Positions 42,351-50,236 of a DNA stretch of 64,000 nt are shown one piece after another (the first letter of the stretch is position 1; each line of letters opens with the position of its first letter). The DNA is from CAWDPQ01 sp049642465 (lineage in GTDB: Bacteria; Acidobacteriota; Vicinamibacteria; Vicinamibacterales; 2-12-FULL-66-21): contig JBAROV010000208.1 in NCBI GenBank assembly GCA_049642465.1, forward strand, positions 1-64,000. Direction: 5' to 3'. Position numbers and translations under genes: made by a program. The notes below the pieces were generated by a model. It did not search any database. It was not told the origin of the DNA and saw nothing but the letters and a program-made list of their open reading frames with translations.

Positions 42351-43403
42351 ATGAACGCGTCAAGCCAGATCGCTGTCGTGCTTCTCAACCTTGGCGGCCC
42401 CGACGATCTCGCGTCGGTCGAGCCATTTCTCGTCAACCTGTTTTCCGATCGCGAGATCATCGAACTCCCCGGCGGCGCGGCGTTGCAGCCGATGCTGGCT
42501 CGGCTCCTCGCCAAAGTCCGCGGGCCGGCCGTGCGTCGCAACTATGCCCTCATCGGCGGCGGGTCGCCGCAACTGGCCATCACCCGCGCGCAAGCCGAAG
42601 CGCTCGAGACGCGTCTCAACGAGGCCGCGAGCGGCGGGCGTTACCGCGTCTACGTGGCGATGCGATACTCGCGACCTTCAGCAGCCGATGTCTTCGCGTC
42701 CATCACTGCCGCCGGCATCACTCGGGTCGTGACGCTCACGCTTTTCCCTCACTACTCGAAGGCGACCACGGGATCTTCTCAGCGCGAGTTCGACCGCGTG
42801 CTCGCAAGTCCGCAGTGGCGAGAACTCAAGTCCGGGCTGGAGATTAGCCACATCCACCACTATTCAGCTGATTCTCGATACCTCGATGCGATGGGGGACA
42901 CCGTCAACGCCGCGTGGCACGCGATTGCGGAGGATCGAAGGCCTGGGACGGTGATTCTCTTCAGCGCGCACAGCCTGCCGCAGCGGTTCATCGAGGCCGG
43001 CGATCCATATCTGTCGCACATCAATGCGACACGGTTTGGCATCCTGGCGCGCCTTGGACTGCGGAATCGACAAGTGCTAGCGTACCAATCCCGTACCGGA
43101 CCGGTGCGCTGGCTGGGACCGGGCACCGATGAAACTCTCGTCGAACTCGGTCGGAGCGGCGTCAGAGACGTTCTCATCGTGCCTTTGTCGTTTGTCTCGG
43201 ACCATATCGAGACGCTCTACGAAGTCGACGTCCTGTTCGCGGACATCGCTCGCAAGGCCGGGATCACCGGCTACCACCGGACGGCAGCCCTCAACACCCA
43301 TCCGCGATTCGTCGACGCTCTGGCGGGACTCGTGAGGGACAGCGTTGGCGACATGGCACAACCAGAAGTTCATCGGCCGAGTGCGGCCGCGGCGGGATTA
43401 TGA
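42351..43403 (+). CDS. hemH: Ferrochelatase
   Basis: A 350-residue ferrochelatase. Family marks are VVLLNLGGPDDLASVEPFL at the start, the catalytic His in LFSAHSLPQRF and the C-terminal PLSFVSDHIETLYEVD stretch. It inserts Fe(II) into protoporphyrin IX. ATG 42351 is 7 bases after the hemN stop, and the stop overlaps the hemY ATG (ATGA). Iron for the reaction could come from the feoBA pair in the same block. Confidence 0.95.
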   Translation: MNASSQIAVVLLNLGGPDDLASVEPFLVNLFSDREIIELPGGAALQPMLARLLAKVRGPAVRRNYALIGGGSPQLAITRAQAEALETRLNEAASGGRYRVYVAMRYSRPSAADVFASITAAGITRVVTLTLFPHYSKATTGSSQREFDRVLASPQWRELKSGLEISHIHHYSADSRYLDAMGDTVNAAWHAIAEDRRPGTVILFSAHSLPQRFIEAGDPYLSHINATRFGILARLGLRNRQVLAYQSRTGPVRWLGPGTDETLVELGRSGVRDVLIVPLSFVSDHIETLYEVDVLFADIARKAGITGYHRTAALNTHPRFVDALAGLVRDSVGDMAQPEVHRPSAAAAGL

Positions 43404-44806
43404 AGCGAATCGTCATTGCCGGCGGCGGCATCGCAGGACTCTCAATTGCAATCGCACTGAAGAAGAAGGAGCCTGCCGCTGAAATCCTCGTGCTCGAACG
43501 GGCGCCAAAGCCTGGCGGGAATATTCGAACGGAACAAATTGACGGATTTACATGTGAGGCTGGGCCGAACGGCTTTCTCGACAATGCGCCGGAGACATGG
43601 CGTCTCATTCGCGACCTGAATCTCGAACCGCGCGTACTGCCGAGTAACGATGCCGCGCGCCGACGGTTCATTGTGCGCCGCGGACGTCTTCGCGAAGTGC
43701 CGACGTCTCCGGCATCCCTCCTCACCACTTCGGCGCTGTCGACAAGAGGCAAGCTTCGGGTCGCGCTCGAGCCGTTTGCCGGCCGCCGAGTGGACGACGA
43801 TGAGTCGATCGACGACTTCGCCGTGCGACATATCGGTCGTGAAGCGGCTGAGATTCTCGTCGGATCGATGGTGTCTGGGATGTTTGCCGGCGACGCTCGC
43901 GCGTTGTCACTCCGCGCCTGCTTCCCGCGGATGCACCAGATGGAGGAGGAGCACGGCAGCCTCGTTCGAGCGCTTCTCGCGAACCGCCAGAAGCAAGGGG
44001 GCCGGACGACGGCTGTTCCTGGAGGTCGCCTCACGTCGCTCATCGGCGGCATGACCGAGCTGATCAACGGGTTGACCTTCGCCCTCGGAGGGTCCATTCG
44101 CACCTCGACTGCGGTTCGGATGCTTTGGCCGCAAGGCGGCACGTCGCGCGACGGACAGTTCGCGGTGGCGACTTCGAGTGGAGCGATTCAGGCCAACGCG
44201 GTCGTACTGGCCGGAGCGGCGGCTGACTCGGCGGCCCTGGTTCGTGGTTTCGATCCGATGCTTTCCGATCTCCTCGGAGGAATTCCGACCGCGCCGCTCG
44301 CCGTCGTGTGTGTCGGATATCCCGCTGCGCTCATCGAGAAGACCCGCGCGCTGAACGGGTTCGGTTTTCTCGTCCCTCGAGGCGAGCCGTTCAGGATCCT
44401 CGGTGCGGTGTGGGAGTCGAGCATCTACCGCAACCGCGCGCCGGCGGGAAAAGCCCTGCTCCGAGTCATGGTCGGCGGCGCGCTCGACCGCGGTGCGGTC
44501 GCCCTCACCGACCATCAACTACTCGAAGTCGTCCAGCGGGATCTGGCGGCGGTCATGGGGGTGAAAGCTGCACCGGAATTCGTGCATATCGTCAGGCACA
44601 CGCGAGGAATCCCGCAGTACGTCAGGGGACATCTGGCCAGGTTGCGTGACATCGAGGAGCGGCTTCGATCGGTTCCAGGGCTGTTCCTCGCGGGGAATTC
44701 CTATCGTGCCTTGTCGATGAATGCGTGCATCGCGGAGGCGAGCGGTGTTGCCGACGCCGTGCTCAAACACGTCAATCGAGAACAGGCCGCATTGGCCCTC
44801 GTATGA
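43400..44806 (+). CDS. hemY: Protoporphyrinogen oxidase, HemY type
   Basis: A 468-residue FAD enzyme. The dinucleotide fold is IAGGGIAGLSIAIAL, followed by the PGGNIRTEQIDGFTCEAGPNGF stretch typical of protoporphyrinogen oxidases. The C-terminal FAD-contact region is LFLAGNSYRALSMNACIAEA. It makes protoporphyrin IX. Classic HemY uses oxygen, so pairing with oxygen-independent HemN is notable, although some HemY-type enzymes use other acceptors. It is translationally coupled to hemH through ATGA. Confidence 0.92.
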   Translation: MKRIVIAGGGIAGLSIAIALKKKEPAAEILVLERAPKPGGNIRTEQIDGFTCEAGPNGFLDNAPETWRLIRDLNLEPRVLPSNDAARRRFIVRRGRLREVPTSPASLLTTSALSTRGKLRVALEPFAGRRVDDDESIDDFAVRHIGREAAEILVGSMVSGMFAGDARALSLRACFPRMHQMEEEHGSLVRALLANRQKQGGRTTAVPGGRLTSLIGGMTELINGLTFALGGSIRTSTAVRMLWPQGGTSRDGQFAVATSSGAIQANAVVLAGAAADSAALVRGFDPMLSDLLGGIPTAPLAVVCVGYPAALIEKTRALNGFGFLVPRGEPFRILGAVWESSIYRNRAPAGKALLRVMVGGALDRGAVALTDHQLLEVVQRDLAAVMGVKAAPEFVHIVRHTRGIPQYVRGHLARLRDIEERLRSVPGLFLAGNSYRALSMNACIAEASGVADAVLKHVNREQAALALV

Positions 44807-44829
44807 GCGCAACGACGCCCGCCCCGTCC

Positions 44830-45861
44830 TCAGACGACGACGCCGTTGGGACTGTCTGGCGCTGGCGGCTCCGTCAGTCCGCATCGAGCGATCCGGTCGC
44901 CCAATGTCGAGCGCTTGATATTCAGCAGCGCCGCAGCCTTTGACTTGTTCCCATCCGTGACCTTGAGCGCCCAGCCAATCAGGTTCGATTCGACTTCCTT
45001 GAGTCGATCGTCGAGCGAGATTGAGGCATCCACGGAGGCAAGCGGCATCTCGGCATGGACGCCGTTGAGCTTGGCTGCACCAAAGAGAACGCTCGCCGCC
45101 ACACAGCCGATACGAACGGTGCCGCACGTGCACGTTTGCACGATTCGCTCGCACGCGTTTTCGAGCTCGCGCACGTTGCCAGGCCAGTCGTAGCGGGAGA
45201 ATGCATATAGCACGACCGGCGACAGCTCCGGAACGTCGATGCCCCGTTCGCGCGAGTACTTCGCCAAGAAATGCTGAACCAGTGCGGCAATGTCTTCCCG
45301 ACGTTCGCGGAGCGGTGGCAGCACGATCGGCAGCACGTTCAAACGAAAGTAGAGATCCTCGCGAAACCTGCCCTCGGCCACCATCTGCTCCAGATTCCGC
45401 TTCGTTCCCGTGATGATGCGTACGTCGATCGGGATCGTGCGAGTGCCGCCGACACGTTCAACCTGACGATTCTGGAGCGCGCGCAGGAGCTTGACCTGCA
45501 TCGACAGTGGGACGTCATCGATGTCGTCGAGAAACAGCGTGCCTCCCTGAGCCAGCTCGAATCGGCCTGGCTTGTCACGAATCGCCCCGGTAAACGCGCC
45601 GCGTTCGTGCCCGAACAGCTCTGTCTCAATGAGCGTCTCTGAAAAGAGCGCGCAGCTGGCCGCGACAAACGGCTGGTGCCGCCGCCCGCTCTGACAGTGC
45701 AGCATGTTGGCAATGAGTTCTTTCCCCGTCCCGCTCTCGCCCGTGATGATGACGTTGCTATGGCTACGGCTGACAACCTTGACAAAATCAAACACCGCAC
45801 GCATGCGCGGACTCTGGCCGACGACGACCTGATCGGGCGAGAACTGGTTGGCTGCGCGCAT
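44830..45861 (-). CDS. Sigma-54 activator without sensor domain, with cysteine cluster (EBP2)
   Basis: A 343-residue paralogue of EBP1. Walker A is GESGTGKE (41-48), the sigma-54 loop is canonical GAFTGA (88-93) and Walker B is LFLDDIDD. Cys237, 244, 246 and 253 sit after GNVRELENA in the AAA+/HTH linker, aligning with four of the five EBP1 cysteines. The Fis-type helix NKSKAAALLNIKRSTLGDRI is almost the same as in EBP1, so both should read the same DNA site. It follows the NFU gene by 6 bases, in one unit. An iron-sulphur or redox signal is plausible. Confidence 0.9.
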   Translation of the reverse strand: MRAANQFSPDQVVVGQSPRMRAVFDFVKVVSRSHSNVIITGESGTGKELIANMLHCQSGRRHQPFVAASCALFSETLIETELFGHERGAFTGAIRDKPGRFELAQGGTLFLDDIDDVPLSMQVKLLRALQNRQVERVGGTRTIPIDVRIITGTKRNLEQMVAEGRFREDLYFRLNVLPIVLPPLRERREDIAALVQHFLAKYSRERGIDVPELSPVVLYAFSRYDWPGNVRELENACERIVQTCTCGTVRIGCVAASVLFGAAKLNGVHAEMPLASVDASISLDDRLKEVESNLIGWALKVTDGNKSKAAALLNIKRSTLGDRIARCGLTEPPAPDSPNGVVV

Positions 45862-45867
45862 GGTGCC

Positions 45868-46092
45868 TCAGACGATCTGCAGTTCTTCGAACTCGCTGAT
45901 CTCGTCCCGCAGCGCCATCTCGACGCCCATGTAAAGCGTCATGTGAGCGCTCGGGCAACCCGAACACATCCCGGTGAGCCGGACACGCGCGATGTTCCCC
46001 TGCACGTCAACCAATTCGATATCGCCGCCATCTGCCTGCAACATGGGCCGAATGCGATTCAGCACGGACTCCACACGGTCTCTCGACAGCAT
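45868..46092 (-). CDS. NFU-type iron-sulphur scaffold protein
   Basis: A 74-residue NifU C-terminal-domain protein: VESVLNRIRPMLQADGGDIELVDV, then the cluster motif CSGCPSA. NFU proteins carry and deliver [4Fe-4S] clusters as dimers. ATG 46092 is used (GGAG six bases upstream), with ATG 46098 an alternative. It is the first gene of a unit with EBP2. The pairing suggests that NFU may supply or read out a cluster for the cysteine-rich activators. Confidence 0.92.
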   Translation of the reverse strand: MLSRDRVESVLNRIRPMLQADGGDIELVDVQGNIARVRLTGMCSGCPSAHMTLYMGVEMALRDEISEFEELQIV

Positions 46093-46127
46093 CGACATCT
46101 CCGAGGAAAGGTTTTTCTGGTGCCTGT

Positions 46128-46137
46128 CGGATTTCCG
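46128..46137. promoter_or_regulatory. Core CGGAAATCCG palindrome at the predicted NFU start
   Basis: CGGATTTCCG is the 10-bp centre of the common palindrome. It overlaps the predicted transcription start near 46132, where a bound protein would block rather than help transcription. Confidence 0.4.
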
Positions 46138-46141
46138 TCGG

Positions 46142-46157
46142 AGCAACGGATATGCCA
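46142..46157 (-). promoter_or_regulatory. Predicted sigma-54 promoter of the NFU/EBP2 unit
   Basis: Minus strand reads TGGCATATCCGTTGCT: TGGCA at -24, TTGCT at -12 and GG-N10-GC spacing. Predicted start near 46132, 40 bases before the ATG. Confidence 0.6.
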
Positions 46158-46235
46158 GAGCAAAACTGACGGGTTTTCGTCAGGAATGGCGCGAAAATCG
46201 CCGGATCGCGTGGATGGCTTCCTGGAGCTGGGAAG

Positions 46236-46258
46236 AATCCCCCACGTCCCGGGGGATT
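46236..46258. promoter_or_regulatory. Inverted repeat upstream of the NFU promoter
   Basis: AATCCCCC and GGGGGATT flank 7 bases, centred about 115 bp upstream of the predicted start. Two more inverted repeats lie nearer the promoter: GGCGCGAAAATCGCC (46188-46202) and CTGACG/CGTCAG (46166-46183). Confidence 0.4.
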
Positions 46259-46275
46259 GTCCCCACCTCTGACCT

Positions 46276-46638
46276 CTACGCCACTCTGCGTATCTCGTCG
46301 TGCCGGCGCCAGCTCCAGAGAAACAGCGCCCCAACGAGGAATAGCGGACCGGAAATCACGACGATCCAGTCAGGGTGACTCCCTGCGACGCTCGCGGCGT
46401 AGAGCGCCGCCAGCGCGATGCAGGCGAGCCCTCCAACCCACTCCCAGCGCCATGACAACGCCACGAGAAGAAGCAGGACCAGCGCTGGTATCAGGTGCAC
46501 GGCGAACGCGGCCAGGGCAGCCGCCAGCGAGGCATTCTCGGAGAACGCGTCCAAGGCGAAGAGTCCCACGAACACGCAGAGCCCCACGCCGAGGATGCGC
46601 GGGCCCCAGAGCAAGAGTCTGGCAGATGTGCGAGTCAT
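46276..46638 (-). CDS. Small four-span membrane protein
   Basis: A 120-residue hydrophobic protein with four predicted spans (about 8-28, 38-60, 66-88, 92-110) and a charged RRHDEIRR tail. I do not recognise a family with certainty; small proteins of this kind are common in bacterial genomes as uncharacterised DUF-type membrane proteins. It is divergent from the ABC permease. Function unknown. Confidence 0.65.
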   Translation of the reverse strand: MTRTSARLLLWGPRILGVGLCVFVGLFALDAFSENASLAAALAAFAVHLIPALVLLLLVALSWRWEWVGGLACIALAALYAASVAGSHPDWIVVISGPLFLVGALFLWSWRRHDEIRRVA

Positions 46639-46662
46639 GTATGCAATTTACGCCGCAATGAA

Positions 46663-46682
46663 CGCCAGGTCGTGAACTGGCG
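46663..46682. promoter_or_regulatory. Inverted repeat between divergent membrane genes
   Basis: CGCCAG and CTGGCG flank 8 bases, between the start of the small membrane protein and the permease. It is a candidate operator for one or both. Confidence 0.35.
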
Positions 46683-46716
46683 CCAAGAAACGATGAAACT
46701 TCGGTGAACGGCGCGT

Positions 46717-49137
46717 ATGGCATGTTTTGCGCAACATCGCCGACCTATGGCTCCTGTCATGCCCGCGGATATTCGGTTCGCAATACGCACGCTCCTCAAG
46801 ACACCCGGCTTTCTTCTGACCGTCGTAACAACGATGGCGCTCGGCATCGGCACGACCACCAGCATGTTTACGGTCGTCAACGGCATCGTCCTCCGCCCGC
46901 TGCCGTTTCCCGGGTCGGAACGCGTGGTGCTGGTGTGCGAGACGAATCCGAGGGTTCGTGAGTGGTGCGTTGCCTCGCCACCGAACGTCGCTGACTGGGC
47001 AGGCGAGAGCCGACTCCTCGAGTCGGCGGGTGTCGCGCGCGGGGAATCGTTTATTGCGCGCAATGATGAAGGGTCGTCCGGAATTCAAGGTGGGATTGCC
47101 ACTCCTGGATTCTTTCGCGTTCTGCGAATCACCCCGATGCTGGGCCGCCTGTTCGAAGACGCCGATCTGAATCGCGGCTCGAACGGGGTCGTCCTGGTCA
47201 GCCACGCATTCTGGCGCCGCGCGCTTCAAGGCGATGGCGCTGTCATCGGGCGCACACTATCGCTCGACGGGCGGATGTTCACCGTCGTTGGCGTGTTGCC
47301 CGCGGACGCCTACGTACCTGATTTCCCTTCGGTGGAAGTCTGGAAACCACTGACGGCGAGCATCGACAACGTCGACAACCGTTCGTGGCGGGGATTCGCG
47401 GCCATCGCTCGGCTTCGACCGGGCGTCTCGCTACCGGAACTTCGGGCCGAATTGCAGACGATCGCCGCGCGCCTCTCCGCGGCGTATCCCGATGCGAATG
47501 CAGGGTGGGGCATTAACGTGCTCAATCTCCGCGATCGAACGGTCGCTCCAACTCGCACAACGCTTTGGACGTTCTTCGGCGCGACGGCATTCGTGCTGTT
47601 GATCGCCTGCGCAAATGTCGCGGGTCTGTTGCTCGTTCGCGCGACCCGGCGCGCCCCGGAATTTGCGGTGCGCACCTCGCTCGGTGCGGGACGCGGCCGG
47701 CTCGTGCGCCAACTGCTGACCGAAAGCCTGGTCCTGTCACTCCTCGGCGGCGCGGCAGGACTCCTCCTCGCCCTGTGGACCACGCGCGCGTTTGTCGTCC
47801 TGGCGCCCGCCTCCATTCCCCGGCTGGATGAAGTGAGCATCGATGCACGCGTCGCCATCTTTGCCGTGCTCCTGTCTGCGATCACCGCTGTTCTGTTCGG
47901 GCTGGCACCGGCGCGACAAGCGTCAGATTTCGATCTGGGTGACGCGCTCAAGGGCCGCCGTCACGGTACGCGCCGGGAAACACGGTTGCGGTCGGCACTG
48001 GTCATCGCAGAGATGGCGCTCGCGCTCGTGCTGCTCGTCGGAGCTGGGCTACTGGTGCGGGCACTCGATCGCGTGCTTCGTTGGGAACCGGGCTTCTCGC
48101 GCCAAGGGCTTGCCACGTCGTGGCTGCTGGCGCCCGCGAATACGTACCGCACGACCGGCAGCGCGGTCGGCGCACTCGAACGGGCTCGGGACGCCATTGC
48201 GGGCTTGCCCGGAATGCAGTCGGTTGCCCTCGCCTCCGCCGGGCCGCTGTTTGGCGGTGTCGAGACCGGAGCGATCGCCATTGAAGGGGCGCCTCCAATC
48301 GATCCATCCGCGGCAACGGTCAACTGGTTCGATGTGTCTCCTGAATACTTCGACGTCGTCGGGATCGCGACGGTGAAGGGACGTACGTTCACCGAGCGCG
48401 ACGTCGGAGGGGCGCCGCACGTGGCTGTCATCAATCAGTCGCTGGCCGCGCGTTTCTTCGGCAGCGCCAATCCCATTGGGCAGCGCGTCACGATCATGAA
48501 GCACACCAGTGAGATCGTCGGGATCGTCCGGGATATACGACCGTACCGCCCCGACCTCGCGGCCCCGCCCGAGATTTACTGGCCGATTCGCCAGTATCCG
48601 CGTCTCGCTGCCTACCTCGTCATGCGCACCGACAGAGAACCGTCGGCGCAGAGCGTCCGCACGCGCGTGGCCTCGGTTGACCCGAGTATGCAAGTGAGCC
48701 CGGTCGTAAGTCTGAACGAGAGATTCTCGCGCGTACTCGTGACGCCGCGGTTCAACGCGCTGCTGCTCGGAGCGTTCGCGTTCGTCGCGCTTGCGCTGGC
48801 GACTGTCGGCGTCTCCGGCGTGATCGCGTATTCCGTCGCCAGCCGGACCCGGGAGATCGGGATCCGGATCGCACTCGGAGCGACACCGAGGAGGCTGATG
48901 ACGGAGGTCGTCAGCCACGGGATGACTCTGGCTGCCATCGGCATGGTGCTCGGTATCGCTGGCGCGTTGGCTTTCGGGAACGTGCTTGCGACGATGTTGT
49001 ATGGATTGGCGCCCCACGACTTTGTCACGCTGTGCCTGGCGATCGCCGTGTTTACGGCGATTGCGTTCTGCGCCAGTTATGTGCCGGCACGCCGCGCCGC
49101 ACGGATCGATCCCCTTACCGCACTCCGTCAGGAGTGA
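46717..49137 (+). CDS. ADOP-type ABC transporter permease (acidobacterial duplicated permease)
   Basis: An 806-residue permease made of two MacB-PCD/FtsX units. The first begins DIRFAIRTLLKTPGFLLTVV and has FtsX spans near 285-415. The second begins near 430 (LRSALVIAEMALALVLLVGAGLLV) with FtsX spans near 690-800 and the closing PARRAARIDPLTALRQE. This duplicated orphan permease family (ADOP, TIGR03434 type) is most abundant in Acidobacteriota. No ATPase gene is adjacent. Substrate unknown. ATG 46717 is kept, but ATG 46759 at MPADIRF fits related starts better. Confidence 0.92.
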   Translation: MACFAQHRRPMAPVMPADIRFAIRTLLKTPGFLLTVVTTMALGIGTTTSMFTVVNGIVLRPLPFPGSERVVLVCETNPRVREWCVASPPNVADWAGESRLLESAGVARGESFIARNDEGSSGIQGGIATPGFFRVLRITPMLGRLFEDADLNRGSNGVVLVSHAFWRRALQGDGAVIGRTLSLDGRMFTVVGVLPADAYVPDFPSVEVWKPLTASIDNVDNRSWRGFAAIARLRPGVSLPELRAELQTIAARLSAAYPDANAGWGINVLNLRDRTVAPTRTTLWTFFGATAFVLLIACANVAGLLLVRATRRAPEFAVRTSLGAGRGRLVRQLLTESLVLSLLGGAAGLLLALWTTRAFVVLAPASIPRLDEVSIDARVAIFAVLLSAITAVLFGLAPARQASDFDLGDALKGRRHGTRRETRLRSALVIAEMALALVLLVGAGLLVRALDRVLRWEPGFSRQGLATSWLLAPANTYRTTGSAVGALERARDAIAGLPGMQSVALASAGPLFGGVETGAIAIEGAPPIDPSAATVNWFDVSPEYFDVVGIATVKGRTFTERDVGGAPHVAVINQSLAARFFGSANPIGQRVTIMKHTSEIVGIVRDIRPYRPDLAAPPEIYWPIRQYPRLAAYLVMRTDREPSAQSVRTRVASVDPSMQVSPVVSLNERFSRVLVTPRFNALLLGAFAFVALALATVGVSGVIAYSVASRTREIGIRIALGATPRRLMTEVVSHGMTLAAIGMVLGIAGALAFGNVLATMLYGLAPHDFVTLCLAIAVFTAIAFCASYVPARRAARIDPLTALRQE

Positions 49138-49156
49138 CGGGCCGCGCGACCGAGGC

Positions 49157-50236
49157 TCACGTTCGGAGAAACCAGCGATCGAGCACCACGTGACGCGTGA
49201 ATGCGGGTGAACCAAGCAGGATCCGGCCTATCGCCGTCAGGGCCGCGCGAATTGGCCAGGGGCTCAGAGACGCGGGTGGGTACCGGCGGCGTAAGGCATC
49301 CGCGTACGGTTGAAGATGCTCGACTTCGTAGCAGCCGTTAGCGGACACGACTGTCTCAGCGGCAAGGTGGCCCGACTCAATCGCGGGACTGATCCCTTCG
49401 CCGCTTTCCGGATAGGCGAGTCCGGCAGCATCGCCGATGACCAGTATCCCCGGGCCGACGAGCGGTCGAGGACCGGTGCCGGAAGCCAGGTACGCGTGTC
49501 CCCGCCACGCCACATGGGATGGAGCCGTCACCGCGTATCGGCTCTGCAACAGCGCCATGAAGTTCTTCACGTGATTCGCAAAGTGCCTGCTGTCTCTCCG
49601 GCCGATGCCGATGTTGAGATAGTCCCCCTTGCGAACGCACCAGCCGTAGCCTTCCAGATCGTGACAGAAGAGCAATGCGGGACTGGCGGGAACGCGATCG
49701 GTTTGCGCTGGCGCGAGTCGAAATTCCGCCTCCTTTGCGACGACCGGCTGGGACGAGTCGGCGCCGCCGCGTAGATGTCGGGCGACCGGGCAGAAGTGCC
49801 CTCCCGCGCCAACAACGACCGGCGCCGCTATCTCCTCGTTCGCAATCCAGGTGTTGCCGTCGCGTCGCAGAGTTTCAATCGGCGTCGCTTCGAGCACACG
49901 TGCGCCCGACCGCCGAAGCAGATAATCGTCGAACTCGCAGCGACGGATGGCGTAGCTCACCACACGCGAGTACTGCGTTTCAATCGGATCGGATCCCATG
50001 AGCCCGGTCCTGAAACCGGTAATGTCCTGCAGCGTCAGCCCGGTGGCGCGATACTCGTCTGGATCCAGTTCGAGAAGCTCGAAGACGCGCGGGGTGAGCC
50101 AGCCTGCACAAACCTTGTCGCGCGGGAAGCGCGCGCGGTCGGCAACGATGACGTCCCACCCGGCGCGTCGCAGTTCGCGCGCGCAGGTAGAGCCCGCCGG
50201 TCCGCCCCCGACGATGAGGGCGTCGCATCGAATCAC
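49157..50236 (-). CDS. FAD-dependent oxidoreductase of the geranylgeranyl reductase family
   Basis: A 359-residue flavoprotein. The N-terminal fold is ALIVGGGPAGSTCARELRRAG, followed by PRDKVCAGWLTPRVFELL, characteristic of geranylgeranyl-reductase-like enzymes. The second FAD contact is GILVIGDAAGLAYPESGEGI. Family members reduce double bonds in isoprenoid or lipid chains. The ATG overlaps the stop of the upstream cyclopropane synthase (ATGA), so the two work in one operon, probably in membrane-lipid modification. Substrate unproven. Confidence 0.88.
   Translation of the reverse strand: MIRCDALIVGGGPAGSTCARELRRAGWDVIVADRARFPRDKVCAGWLTPRVFELLELDPDEYRATGLTLQDITGFRTGLMGSDPIETQYSRVVSYAIRRCEFDDYLLRRSGARVLEATPIETLRRDGNTWIANEEIAAPVVVGAGGHFCPVARHLRGGADSSQPVVAKEAEFRLAPAQTDRVPASPALLFCHDLEGYGWCVRKGDYLNIGIGRRDSRHFANHVKNFMALLQSRYAVTAPSHVAWRGHAYLASGTGPRPLVGPGILVIGDAAGLAYPESGEGISPAIESGHLAAETVVSANGCYEVEHLQPYADALRRRYPPASLSPWPIRAALTAIGRILLGSPAFTRHVVLDRWFLRT

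Noticed and set aside
48049..49215. A 388-codon minus-strand open frame
   Set aside because: Antisense to the ADOP permease. Composition is R/H/D-rich with no motif or ribosome site.
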